Shown here one piece after another: positions 24,185-35,226 of a stretch of 64,000 nt of DNA (position 1 is its first letter; every line of letters starts with the position of its first letter). Source of the stretch: Guyanagaster necrorhizus (lineage: Eukaryota > Basidiomycota > Agaricomycetes > Agaricales > Physalacriaceae). The notes beneath the pieces are model-generated. The model made no database searches. It saw only the letters and a list, made by a program, of their open reading frames with translations, and was not told where the DNA came from. A program made the position numbers and the translations under genes. The DNA lies in the NCBI RefSeq assembly GCF_019112545.1, contig NW_025064880.1, forward strand, positions 1,369,719 to 1,433,718. The letters run 5' to 3'.

Positions 24185-25901
24185 ATGCCCCGAGAAATCG
24201 TGACAGTGCAGCTAGGCCAATGTGGCAATCAAAGTAAAGTTCCTTTATGAATGTTCATTTTACCATCTAACATCGAATTAGTGGGTTCTGTGTACTGGCA
24301 GCGCCTCTGCGCTGAACATGGCATCAACAAGGAAGGCATCCTCGAGGAATGGGCCACCGAAGGAGGTGACAGGAAGGACGTGTTCTTCTATCAGGCCGAT
24401 GACGAGCACTACATCCCACGCGCTATCCTGGTCGATCTCGAGCCGCGAGTGAGTTCTGCAGCTTCACCCTTTCCCGTCTACTTAGCTACTCTGTAAGGTC
24501 ATTAACAATATCCTGGCTTCACCGTATGCAAACCTTTACAACCCCGAAAACATATTTGTTTCCAAGGATGGTGGTGGTGCGGGAAATAACTGGGCACAAG
24601 GGTACGCAGCTGGTGAAAGGATATACGAGGAGGTCATGGAGATGGTTGACCGCGAGGCTGAGGGAAGCGATTCGCTAGAGGTGCGCTTGCACTTCTCCTC
24701 ACCATCTGTCTTCGCATCTCAAAGCTTCCCATAATCTCAGGGCTTCATGCTGATGCACTCAATAGCAGGCGGAACAGGCTCTGGGCTTGGATCTTTCCTT
24801 CTCGAGAGACTAAATGACAAATTCCCAAAGAAACTCATACAGACATATAGTGTCTTTCCTAATGCCCAGGAGGGTGACGTCGTGGTGCAACCCTACAACT
24901 CGATATTGACACTCAAACGTCTTGTGAACCATGCGGATTCCGTGGTGGTACTGGATAACGGCGCGCTGGCGCGTATATCGGCGGATAGGCTGCATGTGCA
25001 GACTCCTACATTTGACCAGACAAATCAGCTTGTGGGTGCCATTGCATTCCTTTGGGATGGCTCTGCTAAGCTATGTAGGTATCAACCGTAATGGCAGCTA
25101 GCACGCAGACGCTTCGCTATCCTGGGTACATGAACAATGATCTGGTTGGGATAATCGCGTCTCTGATCCCAACGCCTCGATGCCACTTTTTAATGACTTC
25201 CTACACTCCCTTTACCAGCGATCAGATTGACAAGGCGCGCTATTGAGTGCTTGATCATTGTTATCGTTCTAATCTAGTCACTAGGCAAAACCCATTCGAC
25301 GAACAACTGTCCTGGATGTCATGCGCCGTCTTTTGCAGCCCAAGAACCGCATGGTCTCTACGACTCCGAGCAAAACAGCGTGCTACATCTCTATATTGAA
25401 TATCATCCAGGGAGATGTTGATCCTACTGATGTACATCAGTCTCTCCTCCGGATCCGAGAACGGCAACTCGCCAACTTCATCCCATGGGGTCCGGCTTCG
25501 ATACAGGTAGCGCTAACGCGAAGATCACCCTACATACAGACGAATCACCGTGTTAGCGGGCTGATGCTCGCTAACCATACCAGTATTGCCTCGGTGCGTA
25601 TGTCGTCTTGTCATTGACATTTCATGCTCAGTTTTTTTTTTTTTTTTCCAGCTATTCAAGCGTATGCTGGACCAATTTGACCGACTGAGAAAGCGGAATG
25701 CGTTCATGGAGCAGTACAAGAAGGAGAAGATGTTTGAGAATGGACTGGAAGAATTTGATGATGCACGGTATGTTTTCATTGGTAACTGTTGTTGGGTCTT
25801 GGCTGATTTTCCCATGCAGAGCAACGTGCGAGGAGCTGCTGAAAGAGTACAAAGCCTGTGAAAGTCCTGATTATATCACATATGCAAGTGCGAATTTTTA
25901 G
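24185..25901 (+). CDS. TUBG: Gamma-tubulin
   Basis: GTP-binding tubulin of the spindle-pole-body gamma-tubulin complex; it nucleates microtubules. The start is at 24185: [16 protein letters not shown], an intron, then [83 protein letters not shown] (the GGGTGSG-type GTP loop), [16 protein letters not shown] and DQTNQLV. After further introns come [87 protein letters not shown] and a C-terminus ending TYASANF. The GDVDP and FIPWGPAS blocks separate gamma from alpha and beta tubulin. A T15 run lies at the 3' end of one intron (25631-25645). Confidence 0.96.
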
Positions 25902-26117
25902 ATGAATGCTGTGGACTTATTACTTACCTTAGGGTGGTCCCGAGGACGCGTCATGATTCGGCTCCGTTCCATTTGCATCTCCGATAGTTATCTGCCTTGT
26001 ATCTCTTGTAGTATTGAACATAGCAATCTTATCCAAATGGCTAAAAGCATCTATTCAACAAAACATGATAACAAGCTCTACACAGTCAACACGAAGGAGT
26101 GGGAGAGAACAAGATGC

Positions 26118-26827
26118 TCATGACTTCTTGGACCCTCCCAGCTTTTCCCCAATCCCGGAGCCTATGAACGGAGACGAAGTCAGCAACACGGAACATGAAT
26201 CATCTAGAACGCACGTACCCCGAAGTTTTACACCAAGAGCCCGTTCGAGCTTTCCGAGGATCTGTGGATTGGGAATGGCCTTTCCCGATTCATAGTCTTG
26301 CAGTACAGAAGGCTTCTCATTAATCTTCTGAGCGACATCCTTCTGCGAAAGTTTGAGATCCATTCGTGCGGTTTGCATAGCCTATTTGATGAATCAGTTT
26401 AGAAACTTTGCAGAGGAAACACAAGGCACGCACGCGACCAACAGACGGAGCGACCTTTGAGGGAGGGGCAACTTCGTTTTCGCGGTCAAGTTTTGCAATG
26501 CGTTGATGGTCGGTTCCTGTGGATAACGATGAGACTGGTGACTGTAGTAGTGGATGCATCATACGCACCCTGGTGGGCTTTGTTGCCACCCGCTGTTATT
26601 TTCTTGTCAGTACCTACGACGGCACCTGCTCTCCTAGCCTGTCGTACTAAGTGAGTTTGGCTCGCTGGAAGGTATTGCCTGGACGTACGGCTGGACGGAA
26701 GATTAGAAAAATGCGGGGAAGGTTGGGAAACGCGCATACATACCATTGAGGTCTGAATCCTTCTTGGTGACTTTGGCTACCTGTCTCTTGGAGCCAATAA
26801 CCAATTTGGTGTCCCAGTCGTCGCTCA
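26118..26827 (-). CDS. MBF1: Multiprotein-bridging factor 1
   Basis: Transcriptional coactivator that bridges bZIP activators and TBP, and guards frame at collided ribosomes. Exon 1 from ATG 26827 encodes [20 protein letters not shown] then TKKDSDLN. After introns come [38 protein letters not shown], and the HTH_3 domain [50 protein letters not shown]. The last intron (donor gtacgt) joins to [13 protein letters not shown] and the stop at 26118. Length, order and basic C-terminus match the eukaryotic family. It converges on gamma-tubulin with 216 bp between stops. Confidence 0.95.
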
Positions 26828-27025
26828 TGATAGCGTGGTGGAGGGCAGATGGTAGTACGAGAAGAAGGGAGTGAGTGGTTCGTCACGGTCACTTTGACTC
26901 CAAATCGGAACTCGGAGACGATGTTACAAATCCTGTGCACAACTGTTTATGGAAATCCGGCCCGGAGTAGCTCATCGGCAGCGTGATTGATTGAAGAGGG
27001 GTCTAACAAAGTGCTGTGGAATATT

Positions 27026-27071
27026 GGGTGACTTCCCGCAGCATTTAGAAACACAGATTATTTTCTAAATC
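27026..27071 (+). repeat. Left terminal inverted repeat
   Basis: Forty-six bases, inverted with respect to 29042-29087 with a single C/T difference at internal position 29. Beyond this the two ends diverge, which sets the repeat length. Confidence 0.85.
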
Positions 27072-27807
27072 CATCAAAGTCCCAATTTGAAATCATTTAG
27101 AATTTATATTTCTAAACCGTAAACCAATTTAGGTCTGGAAACACAAACAGCGATCGGTGAGGGTTAGCTGAGGCCGAAACGAGAGACAAAGGCGAGATAG
27201 GTGTTACTTTCCTTTAATCCTGGACTTTATAGGCCTCGATAGGCATCCGAAGTGGACTGCCTTACAAGTTTGTTACTGCCATGAATTTCAGAAAGTTACC
27301 CGAGTCGGGTATGAAAAAGACAGTAGTTGGGATGGAAAAAAATGGTCGGTTCTCAAGAAAGTAGCTGGGAAGTAGCCTTATAGACACTTCACAGTATTTG
27401 TTAGGTCCACCAAAGATTCAATACAAGGATACAAGGCTAGCAGAGCAAAAATGAGCTTTGGACTTGTTGGGATTTTGCTGGAAAGTTCTAGAAAGGGCAA
27501 TCCGGCATCATGCCGAGAGTTGATGAGTAAGCCCGAGAGAAAGAGAAAGTTGTAGTAAATTCTAGATACCATCTGGCCTTACCAGCCTGGAGTCTACCCT
27601 GCGCAACACCGAGGATTTCCAACAGGACTGAAGACAGGCGCGGCAGGACAGTGGTAGGTACATGAGAGGCGACGTGAGTGAAAGAAGACGCCTCGGAAAC
27701 TAACAGGTCCAAATATAGATCGAGATTGATGGAATTGCCAAATGCGGTTATCAAAGGTTTAGAAACATAATTTAGATTTAGAAGGGGGGGTCGGAGGGGT
27801 CGTCTAG

Positions 27808-27846
27808 GGAATAAACTATTCAGGAGCCCCGCTCCCAGGGGCTCCT
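27808..27846 (+). repeat. Inner GC-rich inverted repeat, left arm
   Basis: Thirty-nine bases (starting GGAATAAACTATTC, then GGAGCCCC-type sequence), matched in inverted orientation by 28914-28952 with one mismatch. The adjoining sequence (to 27866) contains further short self-complementary GGAGCCCC/GGGGCTCC units. It may mark a second element nested in the larger transposon. Confidence 0.7.
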
Positions 27847-28560
27847 CCGGGGCTCCTGCGGAGCCCCAGAGTTTCTGAAGACTTTGCCTCGGCCGGAGGA
27901 CCGATCCAAGCCGGAGGCTGCGCACTATGCACATGACGACCGTCATGATGCCATGCCATGCCCCCCCGCTCGTCGGACATGGCCCTGAGCCAGAACCTGT
28001 AGTCGAAGCAGTCTACCCGAGAAATCAATATAGTTTGTACTGTTGTACTCTAGAGTAGCAGTTATCTCTGATGTTGTAATTTCATGTGTTCCACTCCTTG
28101 CTTGCCAAGATGGCTTTCGAGAATGATCGAGCATGATCGAGCATACCAAATATAGTATGCCGGACTCGGCATCAATCCGGAAAAATCCGGAAACTTCGAG
28201 ATGATGAAAGTACTGAAGTTAGTTCATTGCTGACTGCGCACAGAGACTCTGGGACAGTGTAGGAACTTACTAGAATACTATAGAAACACATAACTTGTAG
28301 TATATAGGTAGTTAGAATTTTTCCAATGTTGAAGGAACTTGCTACAAACCCCAACTACAGTTGTGTAATACAACTCTTCTATACTGGTCTACAACTCTTA
28401 TCTCAATCCCAAACATCAACAGCTGGGACACACTGAGCCATGTATTCTCAATGAAAACTGGGCAGGGGGTAGTAATGAACAAGGTCAAATCCATTTCTGT
28501 CCATTGTATTGTAGTTGACATTTCAGTATCCAGCAATCAAGACAGAACGGACTACAAGAT

Positions 28561-28776
28561 CCACCAGCTCTCAATCCAGTTGGTCGTCCACATACTCAGC
28601 GGCTCACAGGTGCTCTGGAAGGTCATCCTCGTGGAGGTGGAGGTGCCCCACGCCGAGATCCATATGCAGCGGTTTCTGAGAATGCAGTGGTATCTGGACG
28701 CCGGTGTGGCTATTGCCAGATTCAAGGCCATACTCGTCCTAATTGCCCTAGTTTGCAAAACTTGAATTCTCGGTAG
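28561..28776 (+). pseudogene. Transposase C-terminal tail with CCHC zinc knuckle
   Basis: Open stretch: PPALNPVGRPHTQRLTGALE, GHPRGGGGAPRRDPY, then RRCGYCQIQGHTRPNCP and a stop (TAG at 28774-28776). CX2CX4HX4C is a nucleic-acid-binding zinc knuckle seen at the end of some DNA-transposon transposases. Upstream the same frame is interrupted by stops, so it is a remnant. Confidence 0.6.
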
Positions 28777-28913
28777 ATAATGTATCAGTATGGTAATCCT
28801 GTCGGACAAATTCCATGATCCCATCATTTCATCACACATGCCAACGTTCCGGGAAAGCCGCCGTACCGGTGCTCCTCGCCGGGGAGGAGCGGGGCTCCTG
28901 AATAAGCAATGCC

Positions 28914-28952
28914 AGGAGCCCCTGGGAGCGGGGCTCCCGAATAGTTTATTCC
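28914..28952 (-). repeat. Inner GC-rich inverted repeat, right arm
   Basis: Inverted partner of 27808-27846. A third, shorter partial copy (GGAGCGGGGCTCCTGAATA) sits just to its left at about 28887-28905, suggesting tandem or foldback ends. Confidence 0.7.
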
Positions 28953-29041
28953 GTCGTCTAGACTAAAATCTAGACGAGGGTGTTTCCCATCAAATTGTGG
29001 CGCTCATCCAATTTGTTATATCGGCATCGCTCGGCATCTCT

Positions 29042-29087
29042 GATTTAGAAAATAATCTATGTTTCTAAATGCTGCGGGAAGTCACCC
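29042..29087 (-). repeat. Right terminal inverted repeat
   Basis: Reverse complement of 27026-27071 with one mismatch. It is followed directly by ATT, the same trinucleotide that precedes the left end. Confidence 0.85.
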
Positions 29088-29090
29088 ATT

Positions 29091-29525
29091 ATTGTCAGAA
29101 ACTAACGCGTTACTCGGTCTCAATCAGTGTGGTTGTAGTGTGGTCGTTCCCAACGTGCAGACTAACCTAGGCCCCAATATTGAATGGCAAGCCGATCGGT
29201 CGCACGTGACCATGACAACCACTAAACAACCATCGTCCCGTCCGTGTGAAACGTTGGCAAGTATCTCTTTTCTCCTTTCTCTTCGTTCGAGGCAGTCTCA
29301 CCGTCGTTGCCTTTGCAGTGTACTTCTGCAGGACGTTGAACGCCCTTCCTTTCTTTTTCGCCTTCCAATACGTCGCCTGGTGCTACAGCCGCCTCTGTAT
29401 CTTTGCCTTTCGAGCTCTCTCTGGAAGAGTCATTCTTTTCTACACATTCTCTGGTGCGTCTGCTCGAATAACATCTGATTGCCAGCCATTCATTATCTAT
29501 GATAGCCTTTTAGCAAGCAATCACA
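29091..29525. promoter_or_regulatory. Intergenic, 5' flank of tetraspanin
   Basis: Right flank of the transposon and upstream region of the tetraspanin gene. It is CT-rich towards the start codon. Overlapping open frames (29246-29662) lack motifs and are treated as untranslated leader. Confidence 0.4.
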
Positions 29526-30475
29526 ATGGTGTCCAGAAAGCTGATGGGTGCGTGGGCCTTTGTCGACGTCTGCCTTCTTGCCGCCGGCGTCGTCTCGCTC
29601 GCGCTCTCCATCGTATGGCGGGCACCCAACATACTAATGAACATGGTTCTTTCCAACTCTGATCTGACGGGTACGCTTTTGATCGCACTTTTCTTTCCTG
29701 AAACCCTAACCCTATTATGTAGCCGGCACCGTCCTTGCCGTCGCACTGCTTGTCACCTTTGCGATATCCATCGTAGCCGTTGTCCAGCGAAACCATGTCA
29801 CAATCGGTTTCGTTATCCTCAACTATGCCTTGGTGCTCGATGCAATTGGGATCATAGTTATCGGCTCTTTCGTCTGGTTCTTCACCTTACATGAACGTGC
29901 CAACTTCCATGACATTTGGGTCCAACAGAGTGCTGCCAATAGGATCAGTCTCCAAGACCAGGTCAGTCCACTATGTCTCGGGGAATGTACCTCTTTAATG
30001 TCCTTATAGTTCAATTGCTGCGGTTACTTCAACGCCACCGACAATCAGGAAATCGGCGGCACTCACTGCACCCAATCTCAAGTCGATTTTCTTAACACGC
30101 TTAATTCAGTCGCCGATAGCAATGCCGACTTTTTCTGTGTTACCCCCATTACTGCTTTTGCGGATATGACCCTTAATAACATATTCACGTACGTCCTTTT
30201 GTTTGTTTGGCCCTTTCTGGCTCTGACTAGCTCCTTTGGCTAGAACTGTACGGACAAGGCCGTGATTGTGTGTATCTGTCGCGTTGCTAACTATTGTCTA
30301 GGTTTATGGCTTCATGGCGATCGTGCTCTGTCTTCTTCTCGCCTCTTTATGTGTCATAAACAAGGTCAGAGCATGTCTGTCTTGTGCTCTCATGATACTC
30401 ATATTGCCACAGAGGAAGGAAGAAGAACGCTTCAAGAAGATCGATGAGAAGCGCGGAGGGAGAGGATTCGTTTGA
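29526..30475 (+). CDS. Fungal tetraspanin-like membrane protein
   Basis: A four-pass membrane protein organising plasma-membrane microdomains. From ATG 29526: MVSRKLMGAWAFVDVCLLAA (TM1), an intron, GTVLAVALLVTFAISIVAVV (TM2), TIGFVILNYALVLDAIGIIV (TM3), then a large outer loop with QFNCCGYFNATDN (the diagnostic CCG motif), THCTQSQVDFLNTL and DFFCVTP, giving further cysteines for disulfides. TM4 lies in FMAIVLCLLLASLCVIN, followed by a charged tail (RKEEERFKKIDEKRGGRGFV). Four or five short introns. In plant-pathogenic fungi members act in penetration-peg formation. Which fungal subclass this belongs to is not clear. Confidence 0.82.
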
Positions 30476-30767
30476 GATGAAACACTCGACCAACCGTTAC
30501 ACTAGAAAAGCGCCCAAATGTTTTCTATTCCTTGTAGTTTCTTCTCCCTTCTCTTCTTTTGTCTGCTCTTCCTCTCTTCTTTCGTTCAATTGTTCAATTG
30601 GTAGAAGTTATACAGAAGTATTGTACGGGTAAACAGTCACTTTCTTGTATAATTCTTTCAGCGTCCTGCATTAAGTAGGGAATACAATAATATACCGTTG
30701 GGATCGCTTTTGCTGATCGATGTACCAATTGAAATTCACACCCTTCATCCAGCCTTGATGCGGATTC

Positions 30768-31778
30768 ATGCCCAAAGCTCGCAAGAGAAAAGTACCCGTC
30801 ACTACAACTAGCAATCATTCAGGAAATGCCTCGTCGAGCAAGCCCCAGGCTAGCCGGACAGTCATTCGACAGTTCCATGTGCTGCTGAAGCAACAAGCCC
30901 AGCTGAATGATGCCCAGAAACTAGCGGAAATCCAGCGCCAAATCGACGAGCTTGGAGGAATCGACTGCTATCAGAGCATGTCGGCTATTGGGCAGGGCAA
31001 AGATAGAGGAGGGGGTAGTGAAAAGGTGCTTATTGGGTGGTTGAAGGAGTTGGGATGCGGAGGGCAGAAAAAACTCAAGTACGGGTTTCTCTCAATCCTC
31101 AAGGCGGTATTCTTACTTTTTTTCCCCTCTTTGAAGATTACTTGAAGTAGGGTGAATACGTGTATTGCCCTTTCCTGAGGCTCAAGGCTGATTTTCTGGC
31201 AGCGCGCTTCTTCCAGATAACTACAAGTCTTGCTCCTCGTGGATCGATGCGACGCCTATGGACCTGCATTCTCGCCATCCTTCTATCATCGAACAGGATT
31301 TTCTGCTCATGGACGAAGCAGAGAACTGCGAGAAATGGGATATTATCAGCTTGAGTCTCGTTCTCAACTTTGTCCCAAGGCCAGAAAACCGGGGTGAGCA
31401 TGTCTGTTGCGTCCAGGAAGTCCGTTCTTATCCCCGTCTAGGTCGCATGCTGCGTTTAGCTCACAGTATGCTTCCGTACGGGGGGAAGCTCTTTCTAGCG
31501 GTATACACGTACTCGTTCTCTTCCATACCGGGTCCTGACTTTACACGTCTTAGCTGCCCCTCCCGTGTGTAACCAATTCGCGTTACTTGGACTTCGACCG
31601 CCTCCGTGATCTCATGCGGGTCGTCGGCTTCGTAGAAGTCAAGCAGAGATGGAAGGAAACAGGAAAGATGGCTTATTGGCTGTACACCAAGGAGGATCCA
31701 ATTGCAGCGCAGGGCGCTTTCACAAAGAAGTCGGTCTTGCGACAGGGAAATCGGAATAATTTCTGCGTGTTGCTGTAA
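30768..31778 (+). CDS. BMT2: 25S rRNA adenine-N1 methyltransferase
   Basis: Nucleolar S-adenosylmethionine-dependent enzyme that makes m1A in the large-subunit rRNA. The start at 30768 gives a basic nucleolar-type N-terminus (MPKARKRK). Family blocks: RQFHVLLKQQAQLND, IDELGGIDCYQSMSAIGQGK, DRGGGSEKVLIGWLKEL, then after introns SCSSWIDATPMDLHSRHPSI, QDFLLMDEAENCEKWDIISL, SLVLNFVPRP, GRMLRLAHSMLPYGGKLFLA, YLDFDRLRDLMRVVGF and AYWLYTKEDPI, ending NRNNFCVLL. The DLHSRHP segment and the SLVLNFVP block are the methyl-donor/catalytic region of this family. About 280 residues after splicing, close to the yeast protein. Confidence 0.9.
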
Positions 31779-31824
31779 ATCCGTGTTTCTATGCAAAGAG
31801 TAGTAATTTATTATTCAAATGGTG

Positions 31825-34800
31825 TCATGTACGCTGTGTTAGCGTCTTCTTTAACAGTAAATTCTGCCTCTCCAGCGTCTCTACTTTAGTCTGTGCCACC
31901 TTAGCCTTATTCAAAATATATTTCGCTCGCCGCGAAAGTACGGATGATGAACCAAGATTGGACCACAAACTTGTATCTGCCCCCATGTCTTTGAGTGTCG
32001 TGAGCTCTTGTTCGTATGCTTTAATGCTGGTTTCGGCGCTGACGATGACTTTCTCGTTGAATGCCAGATCCTGAGTCGCCTGGAAGATCGCGTCTATGAT
32101 TCGAGGTGAGATTAAATACGAAGATAAGCTGACCAGGAACGTTACCCCTTTCTAGGCGTTGGAATACCCATTTGAAGATAGGTTTACCGGGCTTGATGGT
32201 AGACGGGCGACCTAACATAGATATGAATCATACCGATCCTGACACAGAGAACAAAGATGGAGTAAATGTCACCCAAGTGCGTTCCAATCGAAATGAGTTC
32301 AGCATGCTCCATATTCCGCAGAGGCGCCTCATCGCCTTTGAAAGGGAAATCCAAGAGAATCTCGGAATACGAAATCTGGAAGAATCCTGAGCGAACAGCA
32401 GAGTCGCTCAATGAAAAACTGACCTCAGGCTGATACGCAAGCTTTTTCACAACCATCCACGCTTGTTCTCTGGTCCAAGGTAGACGGTTTGCATCGTCTT
32501 CATCGTCCCCAAAGGCATTCTTCTGGATTTCACTAACGCCCCGATTGATGATGTCTTCCACGGCCTCTTCGACTTGCTGACCATTTCGGACTTTATGTAT
32601 GAGCTGCGTAAAGTTGGCAATCAGACACGAGACTGGTAAGAGAAAGCGAAGAATACAGTTTCCAAATCGCTCGCTCGTCCACCTAGTCTCTCCAGGTATG
32701 ACGCCTGTCCGGGCGAAAACTGTAAGTCAATGTCAGCATCCTTTAATTTCTGTTTTACAAAAGCCAAAGCGCTGGCTGTATCTGCGTCATCGAGAGCTAT
32801 CACATTGAGCGGCTTTGAAGGAAGGGCTGGTGAAGTTGGAAAATTAGTATACAGATACTCAGTCCGAATGTGACCATGCCTTTGGTAAGATTTTTCATAT
32901 TCTCTCTATTGTCGCTGACGACTATGACATGTGCAATCTGATAATAATCAAAGCAAAGGAAGTGTGTAGATGAAGGCTACATACCTGATGTTCCGAAAGC
33001 TTAGCAGCCCATTCAGCGAGAACATCGAGCAACTCATCGCGGCCCGACCCTCGACTTCTCTCGAAGTGTTTGATGATCACAATAGGTAATGATTCTACCA
33101 TTTCACTTTGCGGTATTCGCTTCTTGACCACTTTTTCTTCGGCTAATGTCTCGGAATTGGTGTTCGTCAAACGAGCATCAACTCCAAATAGCTTATCTTC
33201 CGTATCGAACTCGCTCTTAACCCCACTTCCTTCAATGTCATCCAAGCTATCACGCCCAAGGCCTTGCTTTTTCTGCAGTACAGCCATCTCATTGTCTGCA
33301 GCCTTGGATCTTTCCTTTTCCGCGTGGCGTATCTGTTTGTGAAGAGCGCGTCGATGCGACGAACCGGCGTTTTTGAGCGCATCCTCGGTCACGTCCAGAA
33401 TTGACTTTAGCTGGTCCACCAAAGACGTACTTAATCCGGCTGGTGAACAAGATAAATGAGTAAAATGCATGAGCATTTCCTTTTGAGTCACCTTTTTGAC
33501 CGATGAGACCCATACTTGCCAGGTCTAACAAATGGTTCACAGAATTAAGGAAGGAGAAGAACGGCCAATAGCCTGTTTGTTCGGCCAATCCTCTGACTAA
33601 CAAGGTATCAGAACTAGATTGAAGTAGAAGTCCACAGTCGATAGTAATCGATTTCCGGTCAGTATCATTCAGAACCGTCTGGAGCATGGTCGATTTTCCG
33701 CTACCTTGGGGGCCATGAACAAATGTGATGGTCGCTTGAAGGCAAATTAAGTCTTTCGGGCTGAATCCTGCAGCAGGTGACATAACATACTTGGTAAATC
33801 CGCCAGATATGTTCGAACAGCTGTTTCAGCTTCTTTCCTCTCCTTCCACCCATCATTTGCTGTGAAAGGAGAGACCTGCGAAGCAGAATATAGTCGATCG
33901 AGTGTATTTTTTCTTAGCCATTGATAGATTTTGAACTCTAAAGGAGGCTGAGCCTTTAATGTGAACGCGGCTTTAAACAAACCAACCTCGGATATCAAAC
34001 CAATCTTCCAATTTTCCTTGTATCATGAGTGAGCGCAAGGGATCAAAAATCTAAAAGATGCAATAAGTTGAGGCAAGAACATCGAGTTAGATGACGCTTA
34101 CGGTATACGTCAATGTGCCTAACAGAAATACTACAATAGGCAACACAATTCTTGGGTGACTTGATAGCCAGTCCCGAACGGCATGTACACGGATGGGATA
34201 GTCATATTTTGTGCTTAACCTGGTGACTGTGTTGCCTGAAGACATTTCAAAGCCGTGTATGACATTACGCGCAATTGCGGCGGAGCGAATCTTTTGAAAG
34301 GAGACAGTAGAAAAACGGACGGAGCCAGCAGGTACAGGAATAGGATCCGTCATGCCTTTAATGCGACCATAGGGCTGGAGCAGATACTCAGTACATAGGA
34401 TCGGAGAGAAGCAGGTGCATACACGCAGAAGCTTGTATAGAGATTCCTGATGAATATCTGGTCCTTCAAACGCGACTTTTACTATCGGGGAGGCGAAGTG
34501 GTACATGTCCTATGGGTAAAATAAGCCTTTTTAACGATTTGACATGAATGCATTGCGCACCTCGTTCCATGGTATCCCTTTTACAAGCCAAACGTCGCCT
34601 GAGCCCAATCCAAGCCAAGACGGAAGACCGCCACGATCATGTACTTTGCGCTTAAGCTCCTGCTCTATAGTCTCAAGGGCACTTTCGGAACTACCAGCCT
34701 TATAAGAGAAGCGGACGAAGACACCGCCGTCCTTGGGATATGGCTCTAAGGACGTGATGCGAAAGCCGTGGATCTTTACTGAAGAAAAACAGTCACGTAG

Positions 34801-35093
34801 TGATTGGATAGTACTTTCCTCCCTAAGAAAACCAATATAACGTCGAATACTGCGAAACGTTTAGCATTATAATGTTTTGCAAAAGCATGCGATATATACT
34901 CAAGTCTGCTAAGTTGTATTGGAAAAACCGAGTCAACAAAAACGCAACCTTCTCTAATCTGATATCATTGTTCAGGCAATAACCATATTGGCGCAAGGCA
35001 ACACACCTCAGCAACTGCTTCTTCTGATAATGGCCTAGCACCTCGCCTCAGCAGCACAACAGACCGGAGACCATGAGGCGCGATTCGCAACAT
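31825..35093 (-). CDS. YME2: Mitochondrial escape protein 2 (Yme2/Rna12)
   Basis: Inner-membrane mitochondrial protein with RRM-like and P-loop ATPase domains, involved in mtDNA and nucleoid maintenance. The start at 35093 (MLRIAPHGLRSVVLLRRGAR) is an Arg-rich, acid-free mitochondrial presequence. An intron leads to EGCVFVDSVFPIQLSRLE, typical of the family just after the presequence. Then come KIHGFRITSLEPYPKDGGVF (RRM side), YLLQPYGRIK, SHPRIVLPIVVFLLGTLTYT (membrane span), TITFVHGPQGSGKSTMLQTV (Walker A), WPFFSFLNSVNHLLDLASMG, LPIVVIKHFERSRG (Walker B-like region), TREQAWMVVKKLAYQPEVSF, GKPIFKWVFQRL and a C-terminal coiled coil, stopping at 31825. The length of about 850-900 residues matches the yeast protein. 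Confidence 0.92.
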
Positions 35094-35226
35094 GGCGATA
35101 AGGAAGAGAACGGTTTCCGAGCCGAACCTGACGACACACGTGGCTGCTCAGGCACATCAAAAATGTGAGACAGATGTGACAAGAGGTGTCACGACCTGTG
35201 ACATCAATCCTTGTTTGCCTGCGGTC
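35094..35226. promoter_or_regulatory. Short divergent promoter, YME2 / FG nucleoporin
   Basis: The likely starts are 35093 (-) and 35227 (+), leaving only 133 bp for two promoters and leaders. The sequence CATG at 35091-35094 carries the YME2 ATG on one strand and an ATG on the other that opens the nucleoporin frame. Confidence 0.5.

Larger units (their letters stand above)
27026..29087. mobile_element. 2.06-kb DNA transposon with 46-bp terminal inverted repeats
   Basis: Positions 27026-27071 and 29042-29087 are inverted copies with one mismatch in 46 (start GGGTGACTTCCCGCAGCATT). They are flanked by a direct ATT on each side (27023-27025, 29088-29090), which could be a 3-bp target duplication. 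Inside, the only legible protein is a C-terminal tail on the plus strand at about 28561-28773: NPVGRPHTQRLTGALEG, a GGGG-rich spacer, then CGYCQIQGHTRPNC, an exact CX2CX4HX4C zinc knuckle, and a stop. Upstream of it the frame has stops. No catalytic DDE core can be read, so the element looks decayed or non-autonomous. The tail resembles ends of Mutator-like transposases, but such elements usually make 8-11 bp duplications, so the superfamily is left open. Confidence 0.8.

Noticed and set aside
25631..25645. T15 homopolymer as a terminator or poly(A) relic
   Set aside because: It is the polypyrimidine tract just before the acceptor of a gamma-tubulin intron (cag followed by CTATTCAAGCG).
27488..27946. 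152-residue minus-strand open frame inside the transposon
   Set aside because: No transposase motif, crosses the GC-rich inner repeat, and has no partner exons; treated as chance.
29246..29662. Hydrophobic plus-strand open frame upstream of and overlapping the tetraspanin start
   Set aside because: The frame conflicts with the clear tetraspanin frame and its hydrophobicity comes from CT-rich leader sequence.
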